64,000 nucleotides of DNA from Acidobacteriota bacterium (GCA_003388555.1 QQVD01000030.1:62001-126000), one strand, 5' to 3'; shown: positions 33,005 to 41,851, counted from the stretch's first letter. The notes: generated by a model from the sequence alone, not told the origin. A program made the numbers and translations.

Positions 33005-33175
33005 ATGAAGCTGTCTGCTCCGAAACAGGCGACCTGGATCGTCGCCGTCGTGCTCGGCGCCCTCTCCCTGCTGGGATCGCTGACCTACATCGCCGTCATC
33101 ACTCCGTACTCGTACTGGCTGGCGATCGTCGGCCTCGGCGCGCTGATCCTCGGGACTCTGCTCGAGGATCTGTGA
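33005..33175 (+). CDS. 56-residue two-helix membrane protein
   Basis: MKLSAPKQATWIVAVVLGAL is followed by a short turn and a second helix (YWLAIVGLGALILGTLLEDL). An AAGGAG ribosome binding site lies six bases upstream of the ATG, which supports real translation despite the size. Small proteins of this pattern (MKLSAPK.ATW then two helices) occur in several bacteria and are of unknown function. It stands alone. Confidence 0.68.
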   Translation: MKLSAPKQATWIVAVVLGALSLLGSLTYIAVITPYSYWLAIVGLGALILGTLLEDL

Positions 33176-33418
33176 CGGCCGCGCCGGCCGGGCGACCGGC
33201 GCCGCAACGGGGAAGCGGGACGGCTGCGGATCTCTCGGCGACGCCGGAGATCTGAGTCCGCCGAGACCGCCGCGTCCGTGCGCGGACCAGGGCAGTGCCG
33301 GGGCGGCAGCCCCCGCGGGAACGCGAGCAGCAGCCCCACGCCGCGGCGAGCGAGGGAGCCATCCCCTCGCCACGCACGGCGCGGCGCTGCGGCCGCGAGC
33401 GCGCGGCCGGTCACCCGG

Positions 33419-34264
33419 TCAGTTGCAGGGGAAGGCGGTGGTGTCGGTGACCGCCGGCGCCTGATCTCCGAGGAAGTTGGAGTAGGCGTTCACCTGCCCG
33501 GTCTGGGCGTCACCGACGCTGATCGAGTAGCCCTGGTCGGTGAGGGCGCCGATGAACACCCAGTAGTGGCCGTTGAGGCCGCAGGCGTCGAGCACCTTGA
33601 TCATCACCTCCCAGTTGGTCTCGCCGAAGAACCAGTAGAGGGCGGTGTCGTTCGTGCCGCTGCGCACCGGCGTGGCGAGGCCCGAGTTGCTGGCGGTGTT
33701 CCAGTTGATCGCGACGACGAAGCGATTCTGCAGACAGACCTGCTGCTCGATCGGGACTCCGAAGTACTGACTGCACGAGCCCTGCAGCGGCTGCGCCACG
33801 TTGCAGTGGATGGTGTTCTGGAAGAAGCCCTGCGAGCTCGCAGAAAAGCCGCTGGTCACCAGGAAGTAGGTGCCGGCGGTGAGCGCCACCGAGTTGGTGT
33901 TCAGATCCGCCGGGATCCGCGACGTGCCGATGCCCAGCTCGGCGTCGTCGTCCCCGTCCACGAGGTTGACCAGCGGCAGGGCCGGATTGAAGGAGTTCCG
34001 GTAGAGATGCAGGTAGCCGTCGTAGTCCTGCGCGCTGACGATGTAGCAGCTGGAGTCCTGTTCGAGCCGGAACCTCTGCACACGGTAGCGCACCAGGCTG
34101 GTCGAGACGCTCGGCCCGCCGCCGACCGGTCGGTTGAAGGTCGGCCCGTTCTCGGTGTTGCCGGAAAACGTCTGGCCTGCGTCGCCGTGCACCGGGGCCG
34201 CCAGGACCAACGCCAGCAGCGTGCAGAGCACCGAGCCGGCCAGAGTGAGCCACGATCTACGCAT
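33419..34264 (-). CDS. secreted protein with C-terminal KVLDAC...NGHYW module
   Basis: A 281-residue exported protein (signal WLTLAGSVLCTLLALVLAAP). The N-terminal half resembles bacterial pre-peptidase C-terminal (PPC) folds: YRVQRFRLEQDSSCYIVSA, FNPALPLVNLVDGDDDAELG, ALTAGTYFLVTSGF. The C-terminal module (VCLQNRFVVAINW, YWFFGETNWEVMIKVLDAC, LNGHYWVFIGALTDQGYSI) is shared with the gene at 21300. It ends in a Cys (AFPCN) that could pair with the module's first Cys. ATG 34264 follows GGGAGGT. The substrate or partner is unknown; a carbohydrate- or protein-binding role is possible. Confidence 0.72.
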   Translation of the reverse strand: MRRSWLTLAGSVLCTLLALVLAAPVHGDAGQTFSGNTENGPTFNRPVGGGPSVSTSLVRYRVQRFRLEQDSSCYIVSAQDYDGYLHLYRNSFNPALPLVNLVDGDDDAELGIGTSRIPADLNTNSVALTAGTYFLVTSGFSASSQGFFQNTIHCNVAQPLQGSCSQYFGVPIEQQVCLQNRFVVAINWNTASNSGLATPVRSGTNDTALYWFFGETNWEVMIKVLDACGLNGHYWVFIGALTDQGYSISVGDAQTGQVNAYSNFLGDQAPAVTDTTAFPCN

Positions 34265-34614
34265 GAGGACCTCCCTGCTGCAGTGGTGGTGTTGTGCCTC
34301 GTGGAGAGCGAGCACTCGCTGAACCCCCGGAGGCACGAGGGGATCGCCGAAGCGCTGTCGCCCCGACTCTCGATCCCGACTCTCGTTGTTCACTGAGATT
34401 CACGAGCTTACTCTGCCGAAGCGGTCGCCGCCGACCGCGCGTCACTCGCGCCATCGCACGAGGAGGCACTGCCAGCTCTCCCGCGAGCAGAGGCTCGGCG
34501 CGCTCGAGGAGTACTCTGGGGATCCGGGCACGCCTGTCCGCTCTCTGGGCGTCCGGACCGCCGCGTTGATGCCTCGGCGCCCGGCGCGCGAACCGCCGTC
34601 GGCCTCCCGGTCGG
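34265..34614. other. intergenic region, nothing recognised
   Basis: 350 bases between the starts and ends of minus-strand genes. No gene, hairpin or repeat could be supported beyond the ribosome binding site of the gene at 34264. Confidence 0.5.
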
Positions 34615-35313
34615 CTAGTCGCGCACCGCGCCGTAGGTGCCCCGCAGCCGCAGCGTGACGGTGACCACCTCGTCGCTGCGGTTGCGCCAGAACCAGCCGT
34701 GGGCGCCGTCGCTGGCGGCGGTGAACTCGCCGGAGACCCTCTCTTCGGCCCTGCCCTGGCGGTAGCTCAGCGAGCCGCCGTCCGGCCCGTCGTCGGTGTG
34801 CAGGTCCGAGTTCAGGTGGCCACGGTCGACGCTCCACTCGTAGACCGCGCTGTCGCCTCGTTGCATCGTCAGCTTGATCTCCTCGCCCTCGGCCGGGGCG
34901 AGGGTGCGCGAGAACACGTCGCGCCATCCGTCGGTCGTCTCGACCGGGCCACCGGCCTGGCCGGCTCCAGCGGCCACGGCACTCTCGGAGGACCCGACCG
35001 GAGCGTCGGCGGCTGGGGACTCCGAGATCGGCGGCGCCGGCGTCGCGCTGCTGTCGGCGGCGCCGGCAGCGGATGCTGCTCCGACCAAGGCTCCGGCCTC
35101 GGCTTCGGCCTCCGCAGCGAGCTGGCGCTTGATCTCGCCCATCTCGGTGAGACCGAGCACCCGGCCGATGCCGGTGGGATCGAGGCCGTACTCCGCCGGC
35201 AGCACCACCGCCACGAGGACCAGCACGGCGACGACCAGGGCGATCGCGGTGGAACGCAGAAGCTGACGGCTGCTCGGCAGCTCGGCGCGTGACGGCAGGT
35301 CGGCGTTGTACAT
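34615..35313 (-). CDS. transmembrane anchor protein (HupE-associated)
   Basis: A 232-residue protein. MYNADLPSRAELPSSRQLLR precedes one membrane helix (STAIALVVAVLVLVAVVLPA), then EYGLDPTGIGRVLGLTEMGE, a very characteristic juxtamembrane block of the protein usually encoded next to HupE/UreJ-2 genes. An Ala/Pro-rich linker leads to a periplasmic beta domain from about residue 140 (IKLTMQRGDSAVYEWSVD, HGWFWRNRSDEVVTVTLRL). It starts 13 bases after the HupE stop, so the two are one operon. Its role is unknown; it may present metal or ligand to the HupE-like protein. Confidence 0.78.
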   Translation of the reverse strand: MYNADLPSRAELPSSRQLLRSTAIALVVAVLVLVAVVLPAEYGLDPTGIGRVLGLTEMGEIKRQLAAEAEAEAGALVGAASAAGAADSSATPAPPISESPAADAPVGSSESAVAAGAGQAGGPVETTDGWRDVFSRTLAPAEGEEIKLTMQRGDSAVYEWSVDRGHLNSDLHTDDGPDGGSLSYRQGRAEERVSGEFTAASDGAHGWFWRNRSDEVVTVTLRLRGTYGAVRD

Positions 35314-35326
35314 CGGATCGTCGTCC

Positions 35327-36121
35327 TCAGGTGACCAAGTAGCCGGTGAGCTGGTAGCCCATCAGCATGAAGCCGGCGCTCATCATCGCGGCGTTGACCG
35401 AGTAGGCGTGGCGGAGAAAGCCGGCGGTGCGTCGCCAGTAGCCCATGGCGATGAGGATGGCGCCGAGAGCCAGGAGCTGGCCGATCTCGACGCCGAGGTT
35501 GAAGGCGAGCAGGTTCGCCAGCAGTCCGTCGGGGGAGATCTCGTAGTCGAGGATCTTCGACGACAGCCCGAAGCCATGGCAGAAGCCGAAGATCAGGGTG
35601 GCCAGCTTGGTGTCGGGTTGCACCCCGAACCAGCGCTGGTAGGCCCCCATGTTGTCGAGCGCCTTGTAGACGATCGAGAAGCCGATGATCGCGTCGATCA
35701 GGTGGCTGTCGATGCCGAACTCGAAGAACACCCCGGCGAGCATCGTGGTCGAGTGGCCGACGGCGAACAGGCTGACGTAGAGCGCGATGTCGCGCATGCG
35801 GTAGAGGAAGAAGATCACCCCGAGCAGGAAGAGCACGTGGTCGTACCCGGTCACCATGTGCTTGGCGCCGAGGTAGGCGAAGGCGACGGGCCGCGCTCCG
35901 CTGACCTCCTGGATGTAACCCTTGTCGCCCTGGGCCACGGCGTGGCCGAAAGCGGGCCCGGCGAAGCAGAGCAGCGCCAGGAGGGCGGCGAGCAGGCCGG
36001 CGGTCGAGCGACGCAGCCGGGGTCGTCGGGCGCGCCGCGGCGAGGAGCCCTGGCGCTGCCGTCGCTCGCCGGCCGCGGTGAGGCCGGCCTCTTTCGCTAG
36101 TGGGTCGTCGTGCCGTCTCAT
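35327..36121 (-). CDS. HupE/UreJ-2 family membrane protein
   Basis: A 264-residue protein. A basic N-terminus and a signal-like helix (GLLAALLALLCFAGPAFGHA) precede six to seven membrane helices. The family motif GAKHMVTGYDHVLFLLGVIFF with H-x3-G-x-D-H is intact, followed by FAVGHSTTMLAGV, and GFCHGFGLSSKI. HupE and UreJ proteins are thought to carry nickel; the UreJ-2 group has less certain substrates. The exact start is uncertain; ATG 36121 has only a weak AAGAG site. It is followed by its usual partner, the anchor protein, 13 bases downstream. No hydrogenase or urease gene is in the window. Confidence 0.85.
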   Translation of the reverse strand: MRRHDDPLAKEAGLTAAGERRQRQGSSPRRARRPRLRRSTAGLLAALLALLCFAGPAFGHAVAQGDKGYIQEVSGARPVAFAYLGAKHMVTGYDHVLFLLGVIFFLYRMRDIALYVSLFAVGHSTTMLAGVFFEFGIDSHLIDAIIGFSIVYKALDNMGAYQRWFGVQPDTKLATLIFGFCHGFGLSSKILDYEISPDGLLANLLAFNLGVEIGQLLALGAILIAMGYWRRTAGFLRHAYSVNAAMMSAGFMLMGYQLTGYLVT

Positions 36122-36306
36122 TGCCGATTCTCTTCGCGGCGCAGGGGCTCGAGGATGCATGGGCCTGCGAGAGGCCGACCGCCGACCCTCTGCCCGTCTG
36201 CCTCGTCTGCCTCGTCTCGCTCCAGCTCCACGCCGATGTCCCACCACGACGACGCCGGGCGATCGGCTGTTTCCGGGGACCCCGCCGGGGTGGTGGCCTC
36301 GCCGGC

Positions 36307-37575
36307 TCAGCCCTCGCCTTCTCTGCCGTCCGGTCGCCTGCGCACCACCGACCTGGCGATGGCTCCGGCGGCTTCGCTGCCGGCGAGCTCACCGCGTTCG
36401 CGACCCGCACCTTCGTCCTCCACCTCGACGACCCGGTTGCGCCCCGAGCGCTTGGCGGCATAGAGACCGCGATCGGCCCGCCGCAGGGCCTCGTCGAGTC
36501 CCCCCGGCCCGACCGTCGCCACGCCGGCGCTCAACGTGACCGGCCGGCGCAGGACGTCGCGGTGGGCGTGCTGCGAGACTGCCGACAGCACATTGCGGGC
36601 GAGCTCGGCAGCAGCTGCCCGGTCCAGCGCCAGCAGGGCGGCGAACTCCTCGCCGCCGATCCGGCCGCGAGGCGCCGCTTCCGGCAGAACTTCGGCGAGC
36701 GAGCCTGCGACCCGCCGCAAGACGAGATCCCCCAGGTCGTGGCCGAAGACGTCGTTGATGCGCTTGAAGCGGTCGATGTCGAACAGGATCACGCAGAGCT
36801 CGCCGGACGATCCTCCCGGACTCTCCTCCAGCGCCACCTGCGCCAGCTCGAAGAAGCGGCGCCGGTTCGGCAGACCGGTAAGGAAGTCGGTCGTCGCCTG
36901 GGCCTGGAGCACCCGCAACGCGTCGAGCATCTCGACCTCCTGGCGCTGCCCGACGGCGAGGATGGCTCCGATGACCGCCGACATGGTGGCGATCGTGCCG
37001 CCGAAGAAGAGGACGACCTCGGCGCTCTGGCGGTCGCCCGACAGAGCGACGATCAGCGCCCGCGCCAGGAGCACCAGTGCGAGGCCGGCATAGCTGGCGC
37101 CGAGCAGGTAGTAGGAGGGCCGCAGGCCTGGACGCACGCCACGCAGACAGCCGCTGGTCGCGCCGCCGAGGATCGCCGCCGCGGTGATGCTGCAGATCAG
37201 CAGCAGCACCGGATACCCGGCATCGAGGAGTCTGGCCAGGGCGGCGAGGCCGAGGCCCGCGGCCGCCGCCACGACGTCGCGGCGCCAACTGGACGGGCGC
37301 CGTCGGAAGCGGCGAACTCCCTCGTGGGCGGCGACCGTCGCCCCGAACATCGGCAGCCACGAGACGAAGAAGCGGGCGTCGCGGATCGGCGCGTCGGCAG
37401 GGAAGACGAGCAACACCATCGGCGCCAGCGCCAGCAGGCCGAGCGACAGGAGCCAGAGCCGGAACCCGGCATACACGGTGCGCGTCGCGGCGACGAACGC
37501 CATGAGGGCGATGAGCGTCGCCAGCACCAGCAGCATCGACGACGCCAGCGCCTGGAAGCTGATCCACTCGCCCAT
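36307..37575 (-). CDS. membrane-bound diguanylate cyclase (GGDEF)
   Basis: A 422-residue protein. Six to seven hydrophobic helices occupy residues 8-210, with no recognisable sensory domain. The C-terminal GGDEF domain (about 230-385) has DFLTGLPNRRRFFE at its start, the metal-binding FDIDRFKRINDVFGHDLGD, and GRIGGEEFAALL, an active GGEEF signature. The RxxD inhibitory site upstream of GGEEF appears absent (EAAPRGR), so product feedback is probably not by that route. Expected product is cyclic di-GMP. The C-terminal tail is charged and dispensable-looking. It stands alone. Confidence 0.9.
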   Translation of the reverse strand: MGEWISFQALASSMLLVLATLIALMAFVAATRTVYAGFRLWLLSLGLLALAPMVLLVFPADAPIRDARFFVSWLPMFGATVAAHEGVRRFRRRPSSWRRDVVAAAAGLGLAALARLLDAGYPVLLLICSITAAAILGGATSGCLRGVRPGLRPSYYLLGASYAGLALVLLARALIVALSGDRQSAEVVLFFGGTIATMSAVIGAILAVGQRQEVEMLDALRVLQAQATTDFLTGLPNRRRFFELAQVALEESPGGSSGELCVILFDIDRFKRINDVFGHDLGDLVLRRVAGSLAEVLPEAAPRGRIGGEEFAALLALDRAAAAELARNVLSAVSQHAHRDVLRRPVTLSAGVATVGPGGLDEALRRADRGLYAAKRSGRNRVVEVEDEGAGRERGELAGSEAAGAIARSVVRRRPDGREGEG

Positions 37576-37779
37576 GGCCGGGCATCATGGCAGCAGAGCG
37601 GACGTCACGTCGGCGTCCGAAAGGTACCGGAGCCTGCGGATGGGGCCCGGGCGAGTCAGAGCTGGGTGTGGATCGGCTTCGAAACGGCTCTCGCCCGTGG
37701 CGGCCGGGTCGCCGCGCGGCCCGGCCGCATCATCCTGTCCCTCCGTTGCGTCCAGCTGGTTGCTCGGGTGCGTGGTCTC

Positions 37780-38427
37780 TCAGGACCCCACGGTCGCCGA
37801 CCAGGCGCTCGTGTCGCCCGTTTCGAAGCCGTCGCCGAAGAGCGGAACGTCGAACTGGTAGCGCACGCGGACCCCGCAGAGGGCGATGCTGCTGCCCACG
37901 CCGCCTTGGATGCTGGCGACGATCACGAACGAGTCGTTCACGCTGTCGACGGTGCGGGCGAAGAAGCCGCTGCCGGCGCTCGAGTATCCAGGCGTCCCGC
38001 TGCCGTCGGCCTCGGCCACGAGCTCGGTTCCACCCGCACCGTCGAAGGCCCAGAGCTCGGAGTTGACGTTGTACGTGGCGGTGTTGTCGAAGTAGTAGAC
38101 GCGGAGGAAGTCGATCACCGCCCCGTGGGGCAGATCGAGATCGTAGGTGAACCAGGAGTCGCCGACGTTCGAGTTGCGCTGGAGGCATCCGCCACCGAGG
38201 TAGGAGAAGGTCGTGCTGCTGTCACGCGCCCGGAAGTTCGATCCCGCAACGAACAGAAAGCGGGTCGACGATCCAGGTCCCCTCACCGAAGGGCTCTCTT
38301 CCCAGACCTGAGGCTGAGGCACCGGCTCGGCCGGCACAGAGCCGCTCTCGCCGTGGTCCGTCGCCCACCCCGCAGCGACGCCGAACACGATGAGGATCGA
38401 GATCGACCACCTGTGTGCGAGTCGCAT
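37780..38427 (-). CDS. secreted protein with GFETGD tail, paralogue of the adjacent gene
   Basis: A 215-residue exported protein (signal AHRWSISILIVFGVAAGWA). The body matches the neighbouring protein (38427-39005) closely: FSYLGGGCLQRNSNVGDSWF, AVIDFLRVYYFDNTATYNVN, AEADGSGTPGYSSAGSGFF and IQGGVGSSIALCGVRVRY. It then adds a tail, PLFGDGFETGDTSAWS, which the other copy lacks. Its ATG overlaps the upstream stop (TGATG), indicating coupled translation. Two conserved cysteines may form a disulfide. Function unknown; the fold may be a beta-sandwich lectin-like domain. The tail resembles a sorting signal seen in two other genes here. Confidence 0.75.
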   Translation of the reverse strand: MRLAHRWSISILIVFGVAAGWATDHGESGSVPAEPVPQPQVWEESPSVRGPGSSTRFLFVAGSNFRARDSSTTFSYLGGGCLQRNSNVGDSWFTYDLDLPHGAVIDFLRVYYFDNTATYNVNSELWAFDGAGGTELVAEADGSGTPGYSSAGSGFFARTVDSVNDSFVIVASIQGGVGSSIALCGVRVRYQFDVPLFGDGFETGDTSAWSATVGS

Positions 38428-39005
38428 CAAGGCACCTGGTAGCGGAGACGGACGCCGCAGAGCGCCAGGGAGCTGCCGACGCCGCCCTGCACCGAGGCGA
38501 CGACCACCAGCGACTCGTTCACCGTCGACACGGGATGCGAGAAGAAGTCGCTTCCGGCGCTCGAGTATCCGGGGGATCCCGACGAGTCCGCCTCAGCGAT
38601 CAGGGACGAGCCTCCGCCCGCGTCGAAGGACCAGAGCTCGGCGTTGATGTCGAAGGTGGCGTTGTTGTCGTAGTAGTAGACGCGCAGGAAGTCGATCACG
38701 GCTCCGTCGGGCACCTGCACGTCCCAGGTGAACCAGGAGTCTCCCGCATTGGAGGTGCGCTGCATGCAGCCGCCGCCGTAGTAGGAGAACGTCGTCGTAC
38801 GGTCCCGCGGCGCGAAGTTGGATCCGGCTGCGCGCAGAAAGGCCTGTGAGCCGGGCCCCTCGGGGGCACCGTCCTCGACCATGGGGCCGAGGTCGAAGAG
38901 CCCGTCGTTCGATGGCCAGGCCGGCTCGCCCTGGGCCCACGCCGCATGGAGTCCGCCCAGAACGAGGCAGAGCAGGAAGCACGGGACGAACTTTCTTCGG
39001 ACCAT
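38427..39005 (-). CDS. secreted protein, paralogue lacking the tail
   Basis: A 192-residue exported protein (signal VPCFLLCLVLGGLHAAWAQ). It is the same domain as the next gene: FSYYGGGCMQRTSNAGDSWF, FLRVYYYDNNATFDINAELW, VQGGVGSSLALCGVRLRYQ, ending directly after the last strand. AAGGAG lies five bases before ATG 39005. Its stop overlaps the start of the paralogue, so both should be made in similar amounts and may assemble. The pair arose by tandem duplication followed by loss or gain of the GFETGD tail. Confidence 0.75.
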   Translation of the reverse strand: MVRRKFVPCFLLCLVLGGLHAAWAQGEPAWPSNDGLFDLGPMVEDGAPEGPGSQAFLRAAGSNFAPRDRTTTFSYYGGGCMQRTSNAGDSWFTWDVQVPDGAVIDFLRVYYYDNNATFDINAELWSFDAGGGSSLIAEADSSGSPGYSSAGSDFFSHPVSTVNESLVVVASVQGGVGSSLALCGVRLRYQVP

Positions 39006-39670
39006 CTTGTCTCCTTGTCAGCTGACTGTCGAATCGGGTCGAGTCGGCGATGGCTCGGCCAGACGGAAAGGCAGGGATTCGGCGGGCGCCCTTCATGGCA
39101 CAACGGGTCGACCGCTGCCGATCCCTCACCTCGACCGAGTGCCGTCGCTAGGACGCGGTACGGCGCCGGTGCGCCCCCACCCTCCCTCCCTGAACCGGAC
39201 GCGAGCTCCTCGGCGACCCTGCTGTAGTGATTCCACGCTCTCGGCGTCGCCTTCCGGACTTCGCAAGGGTTCCTCGGCTCGCGAGGTGCGGCGACATTCC
39301 TGGCTCCGCAGACCGGCTCCGCCGGGCCAGCTCCGCCGTCCGATCCGTCCCCCAGATGCACCCATCTCGGCGCGCAAGCTGGGCAGTGGATCGAGCCGGG
39401 CGGCGCGGATGGCGGGAACGAGACTGGCGGCCAGCGCGAAGCAGCTTCGCGAGCGCGGCTCCGGCGAAAAGCAGGGGCTCGCCACGAGGAACGGCCGCAA
39501 GCGGAGCCTCGCTGTCCGTCTGAATCGCACACCGGCCCCGGGCTGTGGCACCGGCGAGGAGCCAGGAGAAGCGCTGCTGACCCGCCCACGCTCCGCCGAG
39601 CGGTCAAGGCGACGCCTGCCGTGCCTCTTCCGGCCACGGTTTTGGCGAGCACGAGAAACGGAGGGAGGAG
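39006..39670. other. 665-bp intergenic region with permease remnant
   Basis: No intact gene is supported. The stretch at about 39355-39455 (minus) encodes a MacB/FtsX-type permease C-terminus fragment, listed separately. The remainder reads as non-coding. GGAGGGAGGAG at 39660-39670 is the ribosome binding site of the next gene. Confidence 0.6.
39355..39455 (-). pseudogene. remnant of a MacB/FtsX-type ABC permease C-terminus
   Basis: On the minus strand one frame reads CFALAASLVPAIRAARLDPLP then SLRAEMG. This matches the end of MacB- and ADOP-type permeases (helix, then PA(R/I)RAARLDPLxALRxE). The preceding membrane helices, the periplasmic domain and a start are missing, so only the last ~30 residues survive. 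Acidobacteria carry many such permeases. Confidence 0.6.
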
Positions 39671-40171
39671 ATGACCAGGAAGCAGTATCTGGAAAGTGAG
39701 TTGGCAACGCAGATCGAGCGCCTCGACCGCGAGTCCACCAGGCACAAGAGGCTGTACCGAGGGCTGCGCTACCTCGTCTTCGCACTCACCGCCTGCTCTG
39801 CGGTTCTCGCCGGAGCGGCGCTCGCCGTCCCGCAGCATCTCGAGGTGATCAACGTGGCGATCGTCGTGACCAGCGCCGTCGTCGGCTTCGTCACCTCGGT
39901 CGAGGGGCTGCGAAAGCCCAGCGAGCTGTGGATCCACGAGCGCACGACCATGTACGCGCTCAAGGATCTCGAGAGAGCGCTCCAGTACGCAGCGAGCGAA
40001 TCGCAGCGGCCGCTCGGCGCGCAGGAGATCGACGGCTACTTCGCGCGCTTCCAGGCTCTACTCGGCGCGGCCGGAACCCGGTGGAGTCGCGAGATCCTCA
40101 ACAACGACAAGAGCCAGAGCGAGACTCCCGAGGACCGTGCGCAGGAAGAAGAGGTACCAGACGAGGGCTGA
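39671..40171 (+). CDS. SLATT/DUF4231-like two-helix membrane protein
   Basis: A 166-residue protein. A helical N-terminus (YLESELATQIERLDRESTRH) leads to two membrane helices (LRYLVFALTACSAVLAGAAL and INVAIVVTSAVVGFVTSVEG). A third conserved block follows: SELWIHERTTMYALKDLERA, then LLGAAGTRWSREILN. The order (amphipathic helix, 2TM, W..xR.t...L..E) is that of SLATT domains, two-helix effectors of nucleotide-dependent conflict systems, and of DUF4231. The ribosome binding site is very strong (GGAGGGAGGAG). No SMODS, SLOG or TIR partner is adjacent, so its role in defence is only a possibility. Confidence 0.6.
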   Translation: MTRKQYLESELATQIERLDRESTRHKRLYRGLRYLVFALTACSAVLAGAALAVPQHLEVINVAIVVTSAVVGFVTSVEGLRKPSELWIHERTTMYALKDLERALQYAASESQRPLGAQEIDGYFARFQALLGAAGTRWSREILNNDKSQSETPEDRAQEEEVPDEG

Positions 40172-40339
40172 GAAAGCGGTGCGGGCACGAGACCGGAGGT
40201 CGCAGCCGGTTCCAGCCCACCCCTCGCAACCCAACTCCCGACAGGCCGTGCATCGAGCGCGCTCCCAGGTGCTGCATCGGGAGCTCGCCGCCTCCGATTC
40301 CGAACTGGCCGGCCCAGCCCCAAGGATGTACCGCAGCGC

Positions 40340-41851
40340 TCAGTCGCGCAGACAGTAGACCTGAGCGTCCCAGCCGGGCTCGTCCCAGCAGAACGCGCTC
40401 AGAGCATCGTTGTCGTCGACGAAGTGCTGCGAACAGACGTTGTCGCCCCCGCATCCGAAGGTCGTGCTCGAGCTGTCGTCGTCGATCTGGTCGCAGTCGA
40501 CCGCGATGGCACTGTAGCCCCCGCCGCAGATCTGCCCAAGGGTCGACTCGGCGCAGGTTCCGTTGCATTCGACGCTCACCACCCGGATCGACTTGAGCTC
40601 GCTGCGCCCGACGGCGTCGGAAGTGATCTCGCTCGAGCCGACGGCGCCCGAGGCGATCTTGCTCGCCGTGACCGCGCCGGCTTCGATCTTGCTCGAGTCG
40701 ACGGATCCGGCCGCCAGGTCGCTGGCGGTCAAGCTGAAGTTGGCGATGTCCGATCCAGTCAGACTGTTGTTCAGCACTCTGCTGCCGCTGACCGAGTCCA
40801 AGGCGAGGTCGCTACGGTCGACGCACCCGCTGCACTCGATGTCGTCCACCGTGACTCCGGTCAGGGCCGAGCCGTCGCCGAAGTAGCTCGTCGCGCTCAC
40901 CGAGCCGGCGACATCGACGTCGAGCCCTCCGCCACCGGAATTCCGGAAGGAGAAGCTCTCGAGCGAGGCCGAGGCGCGGTCGAGGCCGTCCTGCGACAGC
41001 GTCGTGTCGGTGGCGCCGCTGGTCGAACCGTCGAGCACCAGGTCGACGCCGATGCCGGCTCCGGCGGCGACCACCCCGGCGCCGTCCGGCGAGCTGCTGA
41101 TACCGACCACGCCGTTGGCGTCGCCCGAGACGGCGCTGCTCTGGCCGCGGATCGCGGCGCTGCCGGCGAGCGAGGCGAACGGCGGCAAGCCCTGCACCGC
41201 CTCGCCGCCCTCGGACCGGTCGCGCCGGGCCGCGACTGACTCCGTCTGCCGATCGAGCGCTTTCGATGTCAGCCGCTTCGAGGCGGTGTCGGCCGGCGCT
41301 TCAGCGACGCGGCGTGCGGCACTGCCAGGCGACGAATCGGTCGCCGCGGCGAAGCCCTGCGTCTCGAGGTAGCGCGCCAGCACTTCGCGCGCCGCCCGCA
41401 CCTCGTCGAGGGTCGGTGCCAGCGCGGTCTCGAGCAGGCGGGGCCGCGACCATTCGGTGAGCTCACCGCCCACTTCGGCACGCACGAACCAGGCGTAGGT
41501 GGCGCCGGGCTCGAGACACTGATCGGCGTCCGGGGTCCAGGTGCCGACGGTACCCTGCAGGCGCACGCTCGACACCTTCTCTCCCACCTGCTCGCCCCAC
41601 TGCTCGTCGACGCGGTAGATCTCGACCTCGTAGTGGGTGGCGGAATCGACGAGTGCCCAGCTGAACGTCGGGCACGCGCCGCTGACCGGCGAGAAGCGCT
41701 CTAGGTGACCGGGCGAGACGGTGCGGGGCGCTTCGCGCGGTGGACCCACCTCCGCTCCGGGCGAAGGAGCGACAGAGGAGTCGGAAACGCCGGGGAGTAG
41801 GCAGGCGCAGAGAACGGCCAGAGGCACGAGACGGGCGGCTTGGGTGTTCAT
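40340..41851 (-). CDS. secreted tail-fibre-like repeat protein
   Basis: A 503-residue exported protein (signal RLVPLAVLCACLLPGVSD). An N-terminal fibronectin-like domain (about 50-150: CPTFSWALVDSATHYEVEIY, PDADQCLEPGATYAWFV) is followed by a low-complexity Ala/Ser region. A phage-tail-fibre-like part comes next (SATSYFGDGSALTGVTVDDI) with pentapeptide-like repeats of the form xxLAxGSVxSSKIxxGAVxxSKI. It ends in a compact Cys-rich domain (VECNGTCAES, CGGGYSAIAVDCDQ, TFGCGGDNVCSQH). This arrangement is common in surface fibres of environmental bacteria and may serve adhesion. AAGGGAGA precedes ATG 41851. Confidence 0.7.
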   Translation of the reverse strand: MNTQAARLVPLAVLCACLLPGVSDSSVAPSPGAEVGPPREAPRTVSPGHLERFSPVSGACPTFSWALVDSATHYEVEIYRVDEQWGEQVGEKVSSVRLQGTVGTWTPDADQCLEPGATYAWFVRAEVGGELTEWSRPRLLETALAPTLDEVRAAREVLARYLETQGFAAATDSSPGSAARRVAEAPADTASKRLTSKALDRQTESVAARRDRSEGGEAVQGLPPFASLAGSAAIRGQSSAVSGDANGVVGISSSPDGAGVVAAGAGIGVDLVLDGSTSGATDTTLSQDGLDRASASLESFSFRNSGGGGLDVDVAGSVSATSYFGDGSALTGVTVDDIECSGCVDRSDLALDSVSGSRVLNNSLTGSDIANFSLTASDLAAGSVDSSKIEAGAVTASKIASGAVGSSEITSDAVGRSELKSIRVVSVECNGTCAESTLGQICGGGYSAIAVDCDQIDDDSSSTTFGCGGDNVCSQHFVDDNDALSAFCWDEPGWDAQVYCLRD

